DNA of 8,379 nt from NCBI GenBank assembly GCA_025774735.1, contig JALGZU010000333.1:1-8379 (forward strand). The letters are read 5' to 3'. A program made the translations under genes and the position numbers. The notes beneath the pieces were generated by a model that had not been told where the DNA came from, ran no database searches, and worked only from the letters and a program-made list of their open reading frames with translations. Shown here in pieces: positions 5,577-8,379 of this stretch. Position 1 is the stretch's first letter, and every line of letters begins with the position of its first letter. The DNA comes from a candidate division LCP-89 bacterium. GTDB taxonomy: Bacteria > Electryoneota > B3-LCP.

Positions 5577-7938
5577 ATCCACCCAACTTTTCTAGCTTTC
5601 TTTTAGCCGTTTCAGTATATTCACCTTCCGGATACGCCTTGAGGAGCGCTTCGAATTGGTGAATGGCCTGGTCTTTTTCTCCCAGGCGCGAGTAGCTCAT
5701 CCATTTGATGGCTTCGCTGTAGTTTTTCATCGAGTAAGTGCACTCACCCATCCAGTAATAGGCGGATCCCGCCTGGCGTGAATTGGGGTAATTATCCACG
5801 ACCGTCTTGAATTCGTTAAAGGCATTCTGGACGTCGTCACTCTTGATGTAGTCGAGGCCGCGCTTGTAGTAATCCTGAGCGCCCGAGGCCAAAGATTTTG
5901 AAGCAGCAGGTTTTTCCGTCTGATTGCTGACTGCGACCTTCTCCATTGCGGGAGTCTTGTGCTTCGCAACGGTGCTCTTTGCGGAACTCTGCTGCGAGGC
6001 GAACGGCCAGGTCGGAAGAGTCTCATCGGACTGTGGGGATTTTGCTGTCCAATCAGAAGCGCCCTCTGCCGCAGGTTCTGATTGTTTTCCCTCGGTCCAC
6101 TTCTGGTTTTTGACAGGTTTCACTTCCGCTCCGGTAGTCTGTTTTTCATGCACTGTATTTGCAGCAACCTTTTCAGGCGTAACCGTCTGGACGGGTGGTG
6201 GCGTCTGCTCGGTTTCAGCCACTGGTTTTACCTTCTGATCCAGCTTGGCTGCTACCGTTTCTACAGCAGAAATGGAACCGCTCGTCGATGCCGGCCGATC
6301 AGCGATCTTCGCCAGAGTGGTAGTCTCCTCGGGGGTTATGGGAGGAGGAATTTGTGCGTCAAAATCGAACTCGTATACCTGTTCCCCGGCTTCGGATATT
6401 ACCCGGCTCACCTGGTTAAGATGCACACCCGGGAATCCCGCTGCCAGAGCCGGCACACGGTCCCTCGTGAGGGATCTTCCCACCAGGAGGAAGCCTTCCG
6501 GTGTTGAGGTGACCTTATCCACCCAGATATTGTTGACCGATTTGAAATCGTTGGTCAACTTGTCGAATAGACGGCTCCACTTGTCGGCGTCCAGGACGAC
6601 AGCCTCCAGGAACGCGAGGTTGGATTTTCCTTGAGCTAGTTGTTCCTGGAGCTGATTAACGTAGGCAATGTCCTGCTGGAGCGCGTTGATGGCTTCTTGT
6701 TTTTGCTTGATGCTCTGGCTTGCCGCATTAATCCTGCCCTGGCGAGAGATGCCCTGGTAGGAGAGCAGAGCGACGCAAGCGAAAATCACACCTAGCAACC
6801 CGAAACCGTGCCAGGCAACTCGCATCGGTTTCTGGGAGTCCTTGACAAAGCGAGGCATCAGACGCGTTCTGATGAACTTGGGATGCTTCTTGTCCAGTTC
6901 TTCCCAGGCCATCGAGATGGGAATGGCGAAATTCGGGAAGATGGCCAGTTCTTCACTTTTCAGGTTGCTGGTATCCAGGTTCCCCGGGGTAATCGGATGG
7001 ACCTCTGCATCAGGAAACTGCTTGGTGAAGAACTCATGAGCCCGGGTCATGCCAATTTCACCGGCGAGGACGATCTTATTGATCTCAGGCAGACCGGATT
7101 CCTCCTGCTCTAGCAGGATCTTACTGAACAGGGTCTTACAAACCTGCCGGGAATTGTAACCTTCACGAATGGACTGAATGAAACTGATGGGATCCCCACC
7201 CTTCATAATGACCGCTCTCGAGAAGTCCGCACCTATATAAATCACCGCTGTGATCTGGTCTTCAGGTGGATCCAGAGTGGTCCGAACCATGTTGATCAGG
7301 GAGATCTCATTGGAGTTGACCTGACAGACGTAAGGTGTCCCGCCGGCGAGGAAGTTCTTGATTTCGATAAATTCCTCGATAAGCGGAATGTTGCCTTCGG
7401 ACACCACCACCGTCAGCCCTCCCGACTCGTTCGAGAAGTGGTCGGTGACTGCGGTCTCCAACGTGCCTCCGGTCAGGGGAGCAATCTCTTCATTCAATCG
7501 CTTCTGCAACTTTCTGCCACCGAGACCGAAATTGCTCTCGAAGGAGTAATAGGTTGCTTGACCTTCGGGGATGTTTACCGCGATTCGGGTGTTATTGAGC
7601 GGATACTTAGCGAAGATGTTGATCAAGCTGGCAGAGACATCCTCCAACTGTGACCCGCCTTCCGTCTCAGTGTCCTCCTCGAACCCATGTTCGGGCGATG
7701 CCGCTTCCGCTTCATCGAATCCGAAGATATCGTCATCGCCTTCCACAGCAGCAGCCGGTTGAGCCACCTCTGAAGGTCTGAGTTTACCCAGGCGAGTTGG
7801 GAGCGTCGTAGACTCCATGGAGTAGACGACGATTTCGCCTCTCTCTTTACCCATGTGAACGATGCGCAGATCCGCTCCGTCCACCATGACGCCCAGAACC
7901 ATTTTCCCGGACGATTTACTTGTCTTTTCTGAATCCAT
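5575..7938 (-). CDS. pilM: PilM-PilN-TPR triple fusion, type IV pilus alignment complex
   Basis: In ordinary systems cytoplasmic PilM, an actin-like protein, binds the N-terminal peptide of the membrane protein PilN. Here both are one 787-residue chain. Residues 13-350 form the actin/FtsA-like PilM domain (VIYIGADFSRAVIMKGG at 232-248), interrupted by an acidic insert at about 57-97. Residues 358-364 (TRLMPRF) take the place of the PilN peptide NLLP. A membrane helix follows (HGFGLLGVIFACVALLSY, 377-394), then a coiled coil (about 400-437) and the PilN ferredoxin-like domain (about 440-530). A Pro/Thr/Lys-rich linker spans about 531-685, and a periplasmic TPR region (689-787) resembles CpoB/YbgF repeats. 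Its second repeat is about 20 residues too short (AIKWMSYSRLG, 743-753). The start ATG lacks a clear ribosome-binding site. It lies 38 bp after the PilT-like gene and 11 bp before pilO-pilP. Confidence 0.85.
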   Translation of the reverse strand: MDSEKTSKSSGKMVLGVMVDGADLRIVHMGKERGEIVVYSMESTTLPTRLGKLRPSEVAQPAAAVEGDDDIFGFDEAEAASPEHGFEEDTETEGGSQLEDVSASLINIFAKYPLNNTRIAVNIPEGQATYYSFESNFGLGGRKLQKRLNEEIAPLTGGTLETAVTDHFSNESGGLTVVVSEGNIPLIEEFIEIKNFLAGGTPYVCQVNSNEISLINMVRTTLDPPEDQITAVIYIGADFSRAVIMKGGDPISFIQSIREGYNSRQVCKTLFSKILLEQEESGLPEINKIVLAGEIGMTRAHEFFTKQFPDAEVHPITPGNLDTSNLKSEELAIFPNFAIPISMAWEELDKKHPKFIRTRLMPRFVKDSQKPMRVAWHGFGLLGVIFACVALLSYQGISRQGRINAASQSIKQKQEAINALQQDIAYVNQLQEQLAQGKSNLAFLEAVVLDADKWSRLFDKLTNDFKSVNNIWVDKVTSTPEGFLLVGRSLTRDRVPALAAGFPGVHLNQVSRVISEAGEQVYEFDFDAQIPPPITPEETTTLAKIADRPASTSGSISAVETVAAKLDQKVKPVAETEQTPPPVQTVTPEKVAANTVHEKQTTGAEVKPVKNQKWTEGKQSEPAAEGASDWTAKSPQSDETLPTWPFASQQSSAKSTVAKHKTPAMEKVAVSNQTEKPAASKSLASGAQDYYKRGLDYIKSDDVQNAFNEFKTVVDNYPNSRQAGSAYYWMGECTYSMKNYSEAIKWMSYSRLGEKDQAIHQFEALLKAYPEGEYTETAKRKLEKLGG

Positions 7939-7976
7939 AGCTAAGTCACGTTTAGATGTTCATAGCCCGTGGCTTC

Positions 7977-8379
7977 TCATTTCGAGTACTCGAGAAGCTC
8001 TCTCATTCGATTCTTGTTGTTAGCAAAGTTGACGGCTTCTTCTATGGAGATCTTCTTCTCAGTGACGAGGCGTCGGAGGTCCTGCTCCATGGTGTTCATC
8101 CCTTCCTTCTCGCCTTCACTGATCATCTGATAGATTTCACTCGTGTTGTCGTTTTTGATGGCCGCCGCGACGGACGAGTTTACCAATAATACTTCCTTGG
8201 CAAGGATGCGCTTGCCGTCCATAGTGGGCACCAGCTTCTGGGAAATGACCACGCTGAGTACATCCGCAAGCCGGTTCCGGACACGTTCCTGTTCATCCGT
8301 GGGAACCTCGGCAACGATACGATCGATCGATTCCACGGCTGATCCGGTATGCAGGGTGGAGAAGACCTTGTGCCCTGAA
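7977..8379 (-). CDS. pilT: PilT-like twitching motility (pilus retraction) ATPase, C-terminal part
   Basis: PilT is a hexameric ATPase on the cytoplasmic face of the pilus base that powers fibre retraction. The frame stays open to the window edge (8378 is the first full codon), so the N-terminal domain and Walker A are outside. The fragment starts SGHKVFSTLHTGSAVESIDRI, whose TLHT is the His box of PilT/PilB-family ATPases; the xSAxxxIDRI continuation fits PilT (HTxSAxxTIDR) better than PilB (HTNDA). It continues with VISQKLVP, then the AKEVLLVNSSVAAAI region, which corresponds to the AxEI...n..v...I segment, and ends with GMNTMEQDLRRLV, as in PilT (GMQTLD..L..LV). The AIRNLIRE retraction motif of PilT aligns with VAAAIKND and is not conserved. 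The C-terminus is normal in length. It lies 38 bp upstream of the pilM-pilN fusion and probably shares its transcript. An internal GTG (8336) is not the true start. Confidence 0.88.
   Translation of the reverse strand, partial: SGHKVFSTLHTGSAVESIDRIVAEVPTDEQERVRNRLADVLSVVISQKLVPTMDGKRILAKEVLLVNSSVAAAIKNDNTSEIYQMISEGEKEGMNTMEQDLRRLVTEKKISIEEAVNFANNKNRMRELLEYSK

Noticed and set aside
5924..6634. Several overlapping + strand frames across the pilM-pilN linker
   Set aside because: They are antisense to a Pro/Thr-rich linker whose composition naturally leaves the opposite strand open; none has a recognisable domain.

Overview
The window looks like ordinary chromosomal DNA from a diderm (Gram-negative) bacterium with a moderate, roughly 50-55% GC content by eye. 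It carries a LPS-type heptosyltransferase-like enzyme and an outer-membrane secretin, so an outer membrane is expected. The domain fusions in the pilus operon differ from the separate pilM-N-O-P-Q genes of Proteobacteria. They remind me of deep-branching groups such as those of the FCB superphylum, but the lineage is an inference at low confidence. I see no mobile elements, CRISPR arrays, tRNA or rRNA genes.

Left half (+ strand): the C-terminal part of transcription terminator Rho enters from the left edge and ends at 564, followed by a hairpin terminator. Next comes a GT9-family glycosyltransferase (663-1790, start uncertain), then a 145-bp AT-rich gap with a plausible promoter. A B12-binding-type radical SAM enzyme (1936-3393) follows. 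The last two may act in cell-surface glycan or lipid modification, though their substrates cannot be read from the sequence.

Right half (- strand): a type IV pilus (T4P) assembly operon is read from right to left. It comprises the C-terminus of a PilT-like retraction ATPase (8379-7977), a 787-residue PilM-PilN-TPR fusion (7938-5575), a PilO-PilP fusion (5563-4679) and a compact PilQ-type secretin (4658-3506). Gaps between genes are 38, 11 and 20 bp, so a single transcript is likely. The two halves converge on one strong hairpin at 3456-3483 that can terminate both directions.

Together the operon encodes the alignment machinery that links the cytoplasmic motor to the outer-membrane pore, packed into two fused polypeptides plus the secretin. 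Two features are striking. The secretin is frameshifted near its C-terminus and lacks about 20 residues of the secretin core. The TPR tail of the PilM-PilN fusion has one repeat that is about 20 residues too short. Both could be real deletions (pilus loss) or two assembly or consensus errors in the same operon. Sequence alone cannot decide.
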